Shown piece after piece: positions 20,701-29,701 of a stretch of 64,000 nt of DNA. The notes beneath the pieces were generated by a model that did not search any database, had not been told where the DNA came from, and worked only from the letters and a program-made list of their open reading frames with translations. Both the position numbers and the translations under genes were made by a program. Within the stretch, counting starts at the first letter, position 1. Each line of letters starts with the position of its first letter. Source of the DNA: Eudorina sp. 2006-703-Eu-15 (taxonomy: Eukaryota > Chlorophyta > Chlorophyceae > Chlamydomonadales > Volvocaceae); NCBI GenBank assembly GCA_003117195.1, contig BDSI01000036.1, forward strand, positions 950,235 through 1,014,234, written 5' to 3'.

Positions 20701-22327
20701 CATTCATCACCGACTGAAATGTTGCAGGCGCGTTGGTCAGTCCAAAACAAAGTACCCGAAATTGGAACTGACCCATTCCCGGAGCGATAAAGCCAGTTTT
20801 CTCAACGTCTTTATCGGAGATTCGGATCTGATAATAGCCTTGCTGGAGATCGAGCGACGAAAATATACGTGCTCCTTGTAGCGTATCGAAAATTTCGGTG
20901 ATGTTGGGCATCGGATACCGCCGTTTTACTGTAAGCTTGTTCAGCGCCCGGAAGTCAAGGCACAGACGGAGTTCGCCGTTGGGCTTCTGGACAAAGAGGA
21001 TGGGCGCTCCGAACGGTGAAGTTGAAGGCTCAATGAAACCCTTTGCCAAAAGCTCAGTCACCTGTTTCCGTACTTCCTCCATTTCTTTTGGTGACAAGCG
21101 ATACATCCGCTTAGCAGGCGGTTCCGCATTGGGCAGCAGGGGAATTGTATGGCTGATACCTCGGTCAGGAGGCAAGCCGTTCAATTCTTCAAACACGTCC
21201 TTGTATTCAGAAATAAGCGCCTGTATTTCCTGTTCCGGTACCAGGTCGTCGGGGACACCTTTGGTCGCATCACCGACAGCTGCGGCGAGCTGAAAGCCGC
21301 CGTGGGACTGTGTTTGGTCCTCGCGCACTAGCATTAAGTAGCTGCGAGCCCCCTGTGCAATACTCCTGGCTGCTTGTTTGGCCGAGAGAACTTTGGTTCC
21401 GGTATCTTGGAACAAATGTACCGACTCGGCATTTAGCAACGGGTCTTCCTCAGGGAAGCCTTCCGCCCCGTGCTGCGCGTATTTTGGAATCAGAGTCACT
21501 GCACTACGATTACGGGTGATGATGAGGGCGTCCCGTTTGTAGTCTTGTTGAGCTTGCCGAAGTTTCAGCCAATCGGCACTCAAAATGACATGTACCCCAG
21601 GGACTCCATCTTTCAACACCAAGAGCGTAACCATTTCTGAATGATTGCCCATTCGTATTCGTATGCGGACTTCACCATGCAGCCTAGCGACCTCACCGGA
21701 CGCTACCCGCACGGAGGGAACCCTCGATGACTTGCGTTTGAGTGCCAATTGTCTGACGGTTTGTTCATCAATGAAACCGTGTGCTGCCCCTAAGCACGAA
21801 GCACCGCTGTCGACGAGGATACAGACTGGGAGGTCCATTGCGTACCCGTCGAACGTCATCGTGTAACTGTTCCCTGGACCGAGCGTGTTGAGTTTAGCAT
21901 ACTGGCTTGGCGGATCCCACCATAAATCGATTGCCCATCGCGTTTGCGGTATAGGTATACGAGAGCCATCGGTATGGGGAACCGTAAGGACCTTGGATCC
22001 CTGGTCGTACGATTTGAATCGTCGAAAGCCAGCCGCTTTGAAAATCTGCTCAACGTGTGGCCATCGAGGCACAACAAACATCGCTGCGGTCTGATGAGGA
22101 CTTTTCTGTTTGCATTTTTGGTAATGGTTCTGCCACTCACGGATTTGGGAATACGGAGGATGAGCCCAAAAGACTTCACCTGAGACATCTTGCTCAAGGA
22201 AAGACCGGTCTGGACAGGCAAAGCGTTCACACAAGCGATTACTTCCATCATTGTTACAACCAGCATCATACGTGAACTTCATGTTCAACGCCTCCTGAAC
22301 TTTCTGAAACTCGTCCGGAGGAAACAT
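17721..22327 (-). pseudogene. pol: Element C pol: methyltransferase-like domain, protease, RT, RNase H, integrase, chromodomain
   Basis: The main open frame runs 22327-18614 (1,237 codons). In order: Dam-like domain (residues about 1-140, FTYDAGCN and AHPPYSQ), aspartic protease (LVDSGASCLG), reverse transcriptase (VYLDDILVFS), RNase H (WSDASVNG, TTTDQE, TDHHPL), integrase zinc finger (H-H-C-C, TCPQCQRNK) and DDE core. A MITE at 18124-18630 cuts it before the chromodomain, which continues at 18059-17721. Without the MITE the frame would join, as copies 1 and 2 of the array show. The product copies RNA to DNA and integrates it; chromodomains of this class direct integration to marked chromatin. 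The first Met is uncertain because a linker frame (22479-22285) overlaps in another frame. Confidence 0.92.
18124..18630. mobile_element. 507-bp hAT-type MITE, copy in the full-length pol
   Basis: Same sequence, target duplication (18116-18123 and 18631-18638) and position as the copy at 15922-16428, 2,202 bp away. It was therefore copied with the tandem unit and does not mark a second insertion. Confidence 0.93.
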
Positions 22328-22505
22328 GCGGTCTGAAAATCGCCCAAAGGTGGCGGTGGAAGCACTTCCCTTGCGTCGGCACTGGCTTCAGCGGCGCGCT
22401 GTAAATCTAAATCATCAAAGTCCTGTGCGGGACCCTGCGCGCTCGCTAGCACTGGTTCGTCTGAACCTGCCGTTCCCAAATTACGCCTGCCAATCCCCTA
22501 TTCCT

Positions 22506-24196
22506 TCATCGCATCTGCGTCGCCCCGCGGCCACCGCCTCGGCCACCACCCTTTCCGCCGCGCCCGCGGCCCCGGCCACCGGAGTTGTAGTCGTTGTGGC
22601 GCACGGTCGGCGCCTTCGACTTCCGGCTGGCCAGGACGTCGTTGCACTCGCCAGACTGCTTGTGCTCGCGGATGTCGTTGACCAACAAGCCGCAGTCCCG
22701 GCAGTTGATTGGCTTACGCGGAAACCGCGGCCTCTGCTTTTTGGAAATTTTGGGGCGGACGGCAAGGGCGTTCAAGTTAGCTGTCTTCAGAGCAGCAACA
22801 CGCGTGCGAGTCTCATGGCCGATAGCGTATTTGATAAGGTCATCAAGGTCTTCCCAATCATGACCCTTTGCATCAGTGCCGCAGGCCTTGCGCATAGCAA
22901 CGGGCAGACCATTAATGAACCAGCCGATGGATTCACCTTGAGACATATCCCGGATATCCCGAATGATGTCCCGAAAACGTTGCGTATATTCTTGCACACG
23001 TTCATTTGATTTCATGTGATGCTCACCACTATGCAAGCGATCATGACCCTCTTGTGCCGTATGTCTACGCACGTCACCGTATTGCAGCAGGAATGCAGCG
23101 CGCAATTCTGACAATGTAAGAGTCTTATTCGTATCTGAATATTGCTTAAGTAAAGCTTGACCCCATTCTTGCGCGCGACCCGTGAACCAGAAAATAAAGT
23201 GATGAACGGGATTAAGACCGCTAGTTTGCATATAATGAACTAACTCATCAAACCATGTTTGAGTACAAGAAATATGGTTATCTGTCTTCCCGTTAAACTA
23301 CTGGTACGGGTAATCGGCGACTAGCGCCTACCTCAACTGGCTGCCATGGTGCAACGTTGTGCGTAGACGGTGGAGGGAGAGGTAGTGGGGGTCCCTGCGT
23401 CGATGGTCCGGCGCCGGCGTTGTTGCCATTGGCCATCCCCGACGGAATTGCTGCGGGCACCCCTTCGCGCGCGGACGACCGACCGTCCAGGGCCCGGTAA
23501 AGCTTGTGTTTAGCTTCACGCACGATAGCTTTCCAGCTGTCATCCTCCAGCGGGAACCGCTGATAATGAGGAGTCCATCGTCGCCAGACAGGTCTGAAGC
23601 ATCGCGGTCGCAGTCGCGAGGCGCTGCTCCAGTTCCTCTCTGGTCGGCTGCTGCGACTGAGGTTGGACGCTGTTTGTCTGTTGCTGCGACGAGCTGTCGA
23701 GCTCGACATTCTCCAGCTGCGCAGCCAGCGCGTCAGCGTTCTGCGCATGTGGCACAGCGGCAACATTGCCTTCAGAATCAAAATAAATATGTCTGGGCGA
23801 ACCATTGAACGGTTGCATCTGGACCACAGCCGACTTAGGCAAACCATTAGGCGGTTGCATCTGGGGCTTAGCCTTTTTCGGCAAAGCATCTGATTTTTGC
23901 ATATGGGTCTTAGCCCTCTTATCCTTGCCCGCAGGCTTTTTCTTCTGCGCCGACCGAAGTGCGACAGCGCGAGCCATTGCATACAGTCCTGCAAGCGTTG
24001 CCGCATAGACAGGCTGCCGGCCAGTCTTAACTCGCTTAACTGGCTTAATCGCCTTAACCGGATTAGACGGATTAGTCGACTTAACCTGCTTGGAAGCCTT
24101 GCTCACCTTGCGGGTGCCGGCCTCGTTAGCCGCCGATGGATTGCGCGGCGGCGCGTCGCCGTTGTTGTCGCCGGTCGACTGAGTCGGCGTGGTCAT
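22506..24196 (-). pseudogene. gag: Element C gag, frameshifted
   Basis: Three frames together look like one gag: 24196-about 23580 (Met start MTTPTQSTGD, Lys/Gln-rich), then a stretch ending near 23296 (SWKAIVREAKHKLYRALDG, Pro-rich tail), then from about 23295 to 22506 (WFTGRAQEWGQALL, then YTQRFRDIIRDI). The last part ends with a Cys/His cluster (CRDCG ... H ... C) and a Gly/Arg-rich tail (GGRGRGRGGKGGGRGGGRG) suited to RNA binding. Two frameshifts mean this copy cannot make a complete capsid protein. The Met at 24196 lies 54 bases inside the 5' LTR edge. Confidence 0.8.
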
Positions 24197-24230
24197 CTTA
24201 TGGGTCTAAAAAAAAAATAAACTAAACTAA

Positions 24231-24248
24231 ACCTGGTCGTGGATACCA
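24231..24248 (-). promoter_or_regulatory. Element C primer-binding site
   Basis: On the element strand, TGGTATCCACGACCAGG begins two bases after the 5' LTR. TGGTATC matches the complement of an initiator-tRNA-Met 3' end (…GATACCA), as in elements A, B and D. Confidence 0.65.
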
Positions 24249-24250
24249 CT

Positions 24251-24633
24251 TGTAAGGACGGTCCGTCTACCTTAACGATAGACGAATACCTAGCTAGAGG
24301 AAGCGTGGATCTTTAGTAGTAATACAAAAGGATATTGGGTCAGGTTGGGACTCGGACCCAAAGCACAGTATGTAAGTGGCGGCACCTGCCCCTGCCCTGT
24401 GAGCTTTTGTGCACCGCGGACCTCACAATCCGCGTGTCGTACCTTGATACGACAGATCGTGCATATCTGTGTTCTCCTAGAGAACTCCAAAGCCATTACG
24501 ACATACCACAAATGCTTTGGTTATAATTTATAATTTGCGATCCAGCTTAATTCTAGGATCGGTTAACTCACGTTATTGGTAAGGCCCGTGGGTCAGACCC
24601 GCGAAATCGCTAAGTCCGAAGCACGGTCTTACA
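24251..24633 (-). repeat. Element C 5' LTR
   Basis: 383 bp with TG...CA ends, about three differences from the 3' LTR. Followed by target duplication GATAA at 24634-24638. Promoter and polyadenylation signals would lie here but cannot be placed by eye. Confidence 0.92.
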
Positions 24634-24765
24634 GATAAGCATTTCTTTTGCGGCCTGTTTCCAAACTACATTTCCAATATAACCCTACCCTTCACTTGTT
24701 AGTCTTGTTGCGGATAGTTTTTCATGTGATGTGTTTGTCTTACTGGTCTTACCTTACTAGCTAAG

Positions 24766-24853
24766 TGTAACGATGCGAGGCCCAACTGAGCATCCCGGGT
24801 TACGCCTTTGCAACAGTACGACAGGGACCCTATAGGGCCCTGGCTTTGTTACA
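24766..24853 (+). repeat. Element A 5' LTR (short, 88 bp)
   Basis: Starts TGTAACGA, ends TTTGTTACA, and shares the palindromic GGACCCTATAGGGCC block with the right LTR. The middle is unlike the right LTR and about 104 bases shorter. Confidence 0.75.
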
Positions 24854-24854
24854 A

Positions 24855-24866
24855 TGGTATCGAGAC
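24855..24866 (+). promoter_or_regulatory. Element A primer-binding site
   Basis: TGGTATCGAGAC lies one base after the left LTR, the same core as in elements B and D; probably primed by initiator tRNA-Met. Confidence 0.65.
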
Positions 24867-25044
24867 GGGGCCGTACGCACCTTGTCACTGGCAAGGTCGG
24901 CGGTTCGATCCTGGCTAAGTACCAGGCGGGTGTAAAGAGTAAATCTGTGCGAGTCATGGGTTGGAGGTCTCTGTGCTCAGTCAATGGTCGATGCGACGTC
25001 TGAAAAGCGGGCACTCGCGCACGTAGCGCTCAACGGCGGAGTAC

Positions 25045-27015
25045 ATGCCGACTCCATACAAGTCCAGGAGCCCTGCCCCGAGCCGCGGTCAACAGCTGCG
25101 TGCTGATCTCTCCAAGGAGGAGGAGGTAAACCCCAACATCAACGCGACTGCCCTTAGAAATTACCACATTTCTGTCAACAAGGCATCCAAGCTCTACGAT
25201 CGCGCGCCATGGTTCAAACTTTCAAATACGTTGTTTGACCGGTGCACCGCAGCGCACACCACTAGCGAGGTGAACGCTGCCGCACGTGGACTAAGCCTTG
25301 CCTGTCGCATCGCACAGGCCCACATTCGCGCCAACCTGGCGGCACGCCTCGACGAAGCCGCCCAGGCCGGACCCTCCTCCGGGGCCCAAGAGCCCGCGGC
25401 CCAAGCGCCCCCGGCACGAGTTGCCCCCGCCCAAGAGCCTGCGAATGGTAAGCAACGCAAGCGTAAGCAACCATCCGCTGCCGGTGTCGAAGGACAAAAC
25501 GCAGCCCCTTCACCTCCGCCCCCAATCCCTCCGCGCTCTAAGATAGCTGCCACAACGGCACAGCATGCAAGTCATGTTGGCGTTCCCGCGGCGCGTGCCA
25601 AGCGCACCGCCGCCCGCGGATCGCGAGATAAACACCTCGCAGTTCCTGCCCAACCGTTGACCGGCCCCACAGAGGCGTCCCCAATGACACAAATGCGCGC
25701 TGACATCGCTCACCTCGCCGCCACAGTCGGGACTCTCGCGTCCACCGTCGGCGTTCTGACGGCAGCGGTTCAACATACCCAAGTGCTCGTCCAAGCGGGC
25801 CCCCCACCTCCTCCAAACCCCGCGCCGCCGGCCGAAGCGCCACCGCCTCCCGCGCCTGCGCCGCCGGCCCCTGTTCAGCCGCCCGCGCCCGCGCCCGCCG
25901 CCCAAGTGCTGGCATCGGCCCCGGAGCCCCAAGCTGCTCCCGCCCTGGCCGCGGCCTTGCCACCCGCCCCGCCAGTGGCCCCGCCGCCTGTCAACGTGCT
26001 GCCGCTGCAGCCGCCGGCGCCCGCACCCGCGGCCGCTGCCGCGCCAGCCCCGGTCAACGCGCCGGTTCACGTAAGTGGGATTGAAGGGATGTCGGGCATA
26101 ATGTCTGACGGGACTAGAGATCCCTCGGCACATAATGTGACCACTCGCACCACGACCAATCCTAAGTGTTTGCGTCAACCTCTCGCGTACAATGGCGTTC
26201 CAAGCACTGCCATCCCGAAACCCGAAGTTTGGTTTGACCACACGGTGAAATACTTGCGCACCATGGGCACCGATCCGGTCGACGGGATGGGGTATTACTT
26301 CGGTGGCGATTGCGCCACGTGGTATTACAACCTCGTGCAACAGCACGAAGCCATGGGAACCGCCCTCACGCTCGAGAGCATGCGCGCTGACTTCGTGCTT
26401 TTGTACGGCGATGTCAACCGCAACACTCCTAAGAAAGTGCGAGCCCGCCTTGATAAGTGCGAACACTCCATGCAACCTGGCGAGACCGTTGCGCAATATG
26501 TTCAGAAATTTCGCCGCATTTCGCGCCTGGATCCTAAAATGGACCAGGACAACCTGATTTCCTTCTTCCTGAAGGGCCTGCCCCCGCAACTACTCCAATT
26601 GTGTGCCACTGACGCCAACGGCCGCTCGTGGTCCACCGTCGAAGACCTCATTACCTTCACACACGGGCAGCAGGATCGGCTAAATGCTGCAACGGCAACC
26701 ACCGGCAAGCCTCAAAAGGCCCTTCTGAACTTTTCCCTTGGTGCCATTCCGACCGCACCCTCGAAGCAGGGCAATGGCGGCCGTGGACGGGGCCGCGGTC
26801 GCGGCCACCACCACGGTCACCGCGGCGGCAGCCACCATCACGGCGGCCGCTCCGGTGCCACCAAGATGTCCGACGCGGCCAAGGCCGCACTCAAAGCGGC
26901 TGGCCTCTGCACCCACTGCTTTGAGCCCTGGGGCCAGGGCCACTGCTGCTACAAGAAGCAGCGCCGCGACGGCGGCGGCAACAACAACAACGGCGGCGGC
27001 CCACAGGGCGCCTAG
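25045..27015 (+). CDS. gag: Element A gag
   Basis: 656 residues from the ATG at 25045 (the first ATG after the primer site that opens the long frame) to UAG at 27013-27015. The N-terminal half is Ala/Pro-rich and low in complexity (to about residue 350). The conserved capsid-like part follows (KPEVWFDHTVKYLRTMGTDP, DFVLLYGDVNRN, YVQKFRRISRLD, FFLKGLPPQLLQLC). Near the C-terminus there is an Arg/Gly/His-rich stretch and a Cys/His cluster (CTHCFEPWGQGHCC), an unusual zinc-knuckle variant. It packages element RNA in virus-like particles. Gag itself appears intact although pol is broken. Pol continues in the same frame after the UAG. Confidence 0.88.
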   Translation: MPTPYKSRSPAPSRGQQLRADLSKEEEVNPNINATALRNYHISVNKASKLYDRAPWFKLSNTLFDRCTAAHTTSEVNAAARGLSLACRIAQAHIRANLAARLDEAAQAGPSSGAQEPAAQAPPARVAPAQEPANGKQRKRKQPSAAGVEGQNAAPSPPPPIPPRSKIAATTAQHASHVGVPAARAKRTAARGSRDKHLAVPAQPLTGPTEASPMTQMRADIAHLAATVGTLASTVGVLTAAVQHTQVLVQAGPPPPPNPAPPAEAPPPPAPAPPAPVQPPAPAPAAQVLASAPEPQAAPALAAALPPAPPVAPPPVNVLPLQPPAPAPAAAAAPAPVNAPVHVSGIEGMSGIMSDGTRDPSAHNVTTRTTTNPKCLRQPLAYNGVPSTAIPKPEVWFDHTVKYLRTMGTDPVDGMGYYFGGDCATWYYNLVQQHEAMGTALTLESMRADFVLLYGDVNRNTPKKVRARLDKCEHSMQPGETVAQYVQKFRRISRLDPKMDQDNLISFFLKGLPPQLLQLCATDANGRSWSTVEDLITFTHGQQDRLNAATATTGKPQKALLNFSLGAIPTAPSKQGNGGRGRGRGRGHHHGHRGGSHHHGGRSGATKMSDAAKAALKAAGLCTHCFEPWGQGHCCYKKQRRDGGGNNNNGGGPQGA

Positions 27016-27455
27016 GAAGTTGCCCATGGTTGTGTCCGCGCAGGCGACGCCCATGGGTCCGGCAAGGCCGAGCTCCCACCACCTCCCCACCCGTTAATGC
27101 CTCCCGCTCCAAGCAGCGGCGATCGTGCGATCCTTCGCATGGTTTTTCTCAAGTTGCAGAAGGCTTCGGGTCGGTCATTTACGTTCGACGCAACGTGTAA
27201 CGGTTCTGGTGCGGATTCCTTGTGCCCCAAGTTTGCCTGCCCTTCCTCTCCGTTCACGACGCACGATATCGCTGGACAGCATGTCTTGTGTGTGCCTAGC
27301 TACGAACAAGTCGTTCCGTATGCAACGCATTACCAGGCCTGCAAGCAAACCGCTCCAGCCTCAACCAGTGCGGTATTTATAGTGCCCAAGTGCACTGACA
27401 CTCAGATCATTTTCTCATCACTCGGGTTCAAACTGCTCCATGAATTTCCAGCTGA

Positions 27456-27811
27456 TGTTGTATCTCATTACAGGTTTCCCTTAGCCGTTGGCTAGGTATG
27501 CTCATAACTTAACCGTTGGTTGAGTTCGGCCGTTGGCCGTGGTTCTACGAAGCTTTCGTATGGACCTGGGATTACGACGGTTTCGTTGTAATCGTGACGC
27601 TTGTCACTGGTAGACTCGTTCGAGGCTGATATTTCACCGGTTAATGTACACTATTCGATGCGTTGCATCGTGTAAGCTATCGGCTTACTTGGAGATTACG
27701 ACATGCCGGGAAAGGCCGTACGTATTCTTCGACCATCGGGCTTTGTAGCCTACTGTGTCTCATTATCCGGTAGTTCTCACTACCACCTAACAGTGGACGT
27801 GGGATACAACA
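27456..27811 (+). repeat. Element B 5' LTR
   Basis: 356 bp, TGTTGTATC...GATACAACA, 9-bp inverted ends, the same sequence as the right LTR by eye. Confidence 0.95.
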
Positions 27812-27813
27812 AC

Positions 27814-27825
27814 TGGTATCGAGAC
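27814..27825 (+). promoter_or_regulatory. Element B primer-binding site
   Basis: TGGTATCGAGAC, two bases after the left LTR, identical to the element A site. Confidence 0.7.
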
Positions 27826-27868
27826 AGTTGTCTCGGGCGCTTCCGCCTTGTTCTCGTTTACCTCCATC

Positions 27869-28124
27869 ATGACCGAGTCCAGCTCGGAAGGTCCTCTGAA
27901 CGTCGCGGCGCTGAAGGCGGCGCTACCGACGGGTAACTAATTATTCCGCTGCATATTGTTTGTTAGAATCGTCTTTGCGTTTCCTGTTGCCTGCAGATTC
28001 CTTAGTCTTTGCTGCAGACGACGAGGATCTCGCTGAGGACTCTGACCGTGCGCCGCTCTTGGCCGGCGCTGCACCTTCTTCTGCACACGCCGTTGTCAAG
28101 GCGCTCGCCGACAAAAGTAGGCCT
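27869..28124 (+). other. Possible spliced 5' exons of element B gag
   Basis: An ATG at 27869 opens a frame (MTESSSEGPLNVAALKAALP) that reaches a donor-like GGTAACT near 27931. After an acceptor CCTGCAG near 27996 a second frame continues (FAADDEDLAEDSDRAPLL) up to about 28110. Joined, they would give an acidic N-terminal extension, but a further small shift is needed to enter the main gag frame. Inferred only. Confidence 0.35.
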
Positions 28125-28147
28125 TGGGTTTCCTAGGTTTAGGTACC

Positions 28148-29701
28148 ATGGCTGCATTCTTCGCCATGGCGGGCGGTCGGAACAGGGCTAACTTGTTCCA
28201 GGGTGCTAGCTTAGCGCCTAGGGCTGCTTTGCCTGCGAATCCACCCGTTGGGTTGCCTGCTGTGGGACACGCTGCTGTCGCCGCTGCTGTGCCTGAAGTC
28301 CCCGTTGGGGTAGCTGGCAATGTCGCCGGGCCCATTGGCGCCCCAGTACTTCACCAGCCAGGCTTTCCTTTGCCAGTTTTGGCCCCGCAACCTGCCGCTG
28401 TGCAGCCTGTTGTGTCATCTCCGCGCGTGGTTTCTCGTGCTGGTGAGCCCGTTGCTAACGCCATTGCCGTTTTGCCAACTGCTGCTCGCCCAGCCACACA
28501 AACCACATCGCAGGATTTCCATGCTGCTTATTTGCAGCAGCAGGCCTATGACGCCCAGGCGGCTGCGAACGCCGCGCGCCAGGCCGCCGAGGTTTCTCAT
28601 ACGCCTACGGCGGGCGCGGCCGGTGGTTCTCAGCCTGCTCCTGTTGTGGAGCCGCCAAGGGTTAGTTTGCCGTCTCCTGTTTTGCTGCTAGACCCTAAGC
28701 TAGAGCCGAAACAGATTTCCGCTCGGGTTCGGGCGTTCATTCGCGATGCCGAATTGTTCTTCGACATTGTGCCGTGGGGTAAGGATCAGCGCTCGTGCTG
28801 CCTCTTTCTGTCGCAAGCTTTGCGTGGGAATGCTAAGGTTTGGTACGATGAATGGTCGCTGTCACAGCGTTCGCTTACCGTCGCGCTGATTCTAGATAGC
28901 CTCCGCACGCGCTTCGCGCCTCAAATCCTGTCCGTTGAGCAGGAGGCACGTCAGAAACTTGCCGATAAACAGCATGTGATGCGCGCCGGTGAGAATGTGC
29001 GCGCATACCAGGCCCGGCTTGAGGCCGTATTCCAGGACATTTCTGACGCTTCGATGCGTGAGCGCATGTTCTGGTTCCAGCAGGGGCTGTCCGCTGCTTT
29101 GGGCCCCGAGTGCGTCACTGACCTTCACGGCCGTCCCTTTCCATCCTACGAGAAGTTGGTCGAGCATGCCTTGGGTCGGGAAGCTCATTTCCTCGCCATG
29201 CGAAAGGCCCGGTCCGCTCTCCGCTCGAACGCTGTTTCGGTGCAGGACGCTGCCGGTGACGACGGCATGGACCTCGACGGCTTCGAGGAGGTCAAGCCGG
29301 CCAAGCGTCAGCGCCAAGCCGTTCCTGCCGTCCACGCTGTGGCCGCGGCGGGCAATGCTGCGGGCGTTCGGCCGGGCTCCGGCGGTGGTCGGGGTGGCGG
29401 TGGTCGGGGTCAGGGACGTGGTGGTCGGGGTGGTGGCCATGCGGGTGCGGGAGGTAACCAGCCAGGTCGCGGTCAGCGCCAGGCTGCCGCTCGCCCGCCG
29501 AACCGTCCCCTTACCGCCGAGGAGGGCGCCTCGGCGACGCCCTACGTTGACAAGACTGGTACGGCGTGGACGCGCAAGGCCTTCTCGTCCTTCCAGGACG
29601 CCGCCCGCCAGCTTAACACCACCTACTGTTGCTTCTGCCGGCAGCTTGGCGTGAACCATACGTACGCTAACTGTCCCGAGCGCCCGCAACAGGATCGCTA
29701 G
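28148..29701 (+). CDS. gag: Element B gag
   Basis: From the ATG at 28148 (ACC ATG G context) to UAG at 29699-29701. The first 170 residues are Ala/Pro-rich. The capsid-like core follows (LDPKLEPKQISARVRAFIRD, YDEWSLSQRSLTVALILDSL, FQDISDASMRERMFWFQQGL). A Gly/Arg-rich tract near residues 410-450 (GGGRGGGGRGQGRGGRGGGH) and a terminal Cys/His cluster (CCFCRQLGVNHTYANC) bind nucleic acid. It assembles the particle. Pol follows in the same frame directly after the stop, so a small fraction of ribosomes reading through UAG would make Gag-Pol. Confidence 0.9.
   Translation: MAAFFAMAGGRNRANLFQGASLAPRAALPANPPVGLPAVGHAAVAAAVPEVPVGVAGNVAGPIGAPVLHQPGFPLPVLAPQPAAVQPVVSSPRVVSRAGEPVANAIAVLPTAARPATQTTSQDFHAAYLQQQAYDAQAAANAARQAAEVSHTPTAGAAGGSQPAPVVEPPRVSLPSPVLLLDPKLEPKQISARVRAFIRDAELFFDIVPWGKDQRSCCLFLSQALRGNAKVWYDEWSLSQRSLTVALILDSLRTRFAPQILSVEQEARQKLADKQHVMRAGENVRAYQARLEAVFQDISDASMRERMFWFQQGLSAALGPECVTDLHGRPFPSYEKLVEHALGREAHFLAMRKARSALRSNAVSVQDAAGDDGMDLDGFEEVKPAKRQRQAVPAVHAVAAAGNAAGVRPGSGGGRGGGGRGQGRGGRGGGHAGAGGNQPGRGQRQAAARPPNRPLTAEEGASATPYVDKTGTAWTRKAFSSFQDAARQLNTTYCCFCRQLGVNHTYANCPERPQQDR

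Larger units (their letters stand above)
11741..24633 (-). mobile_element. Ty3/gypsy LTR retrotransposon 'C' with internally amplified 3' end
   Basis: Two 383-bp LTRs (11741-12123 and 24251-24633) bound the element, and 5-bp duplications GATAA flank it (11736-11740 and 24634-24638). It reads on the minus strand: 5' LTR, primer site, gag (24196-22506), pol (22327-17721), then three extra tandem pieces of integrase, chromodomain and truncated LTR before the true 3' LTR. The internal LTR segments all start at the same base (LTR position about 137 in plus orientation) and join the same integrase codon. Two 507-bp MITEs lie inside. The two LTRs differ at about three positions by eye, so the insertion is young. 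Confidence 0.92.

Noticed and set aside
24880..24925. GGTTCGATCC word resembling a tRNA B-box
   Set aside because: No acceptor stem, A-box or anticodon arm can be folded around it; it lies in element A's leader. A similar word at 34175 is inside coding sequence.
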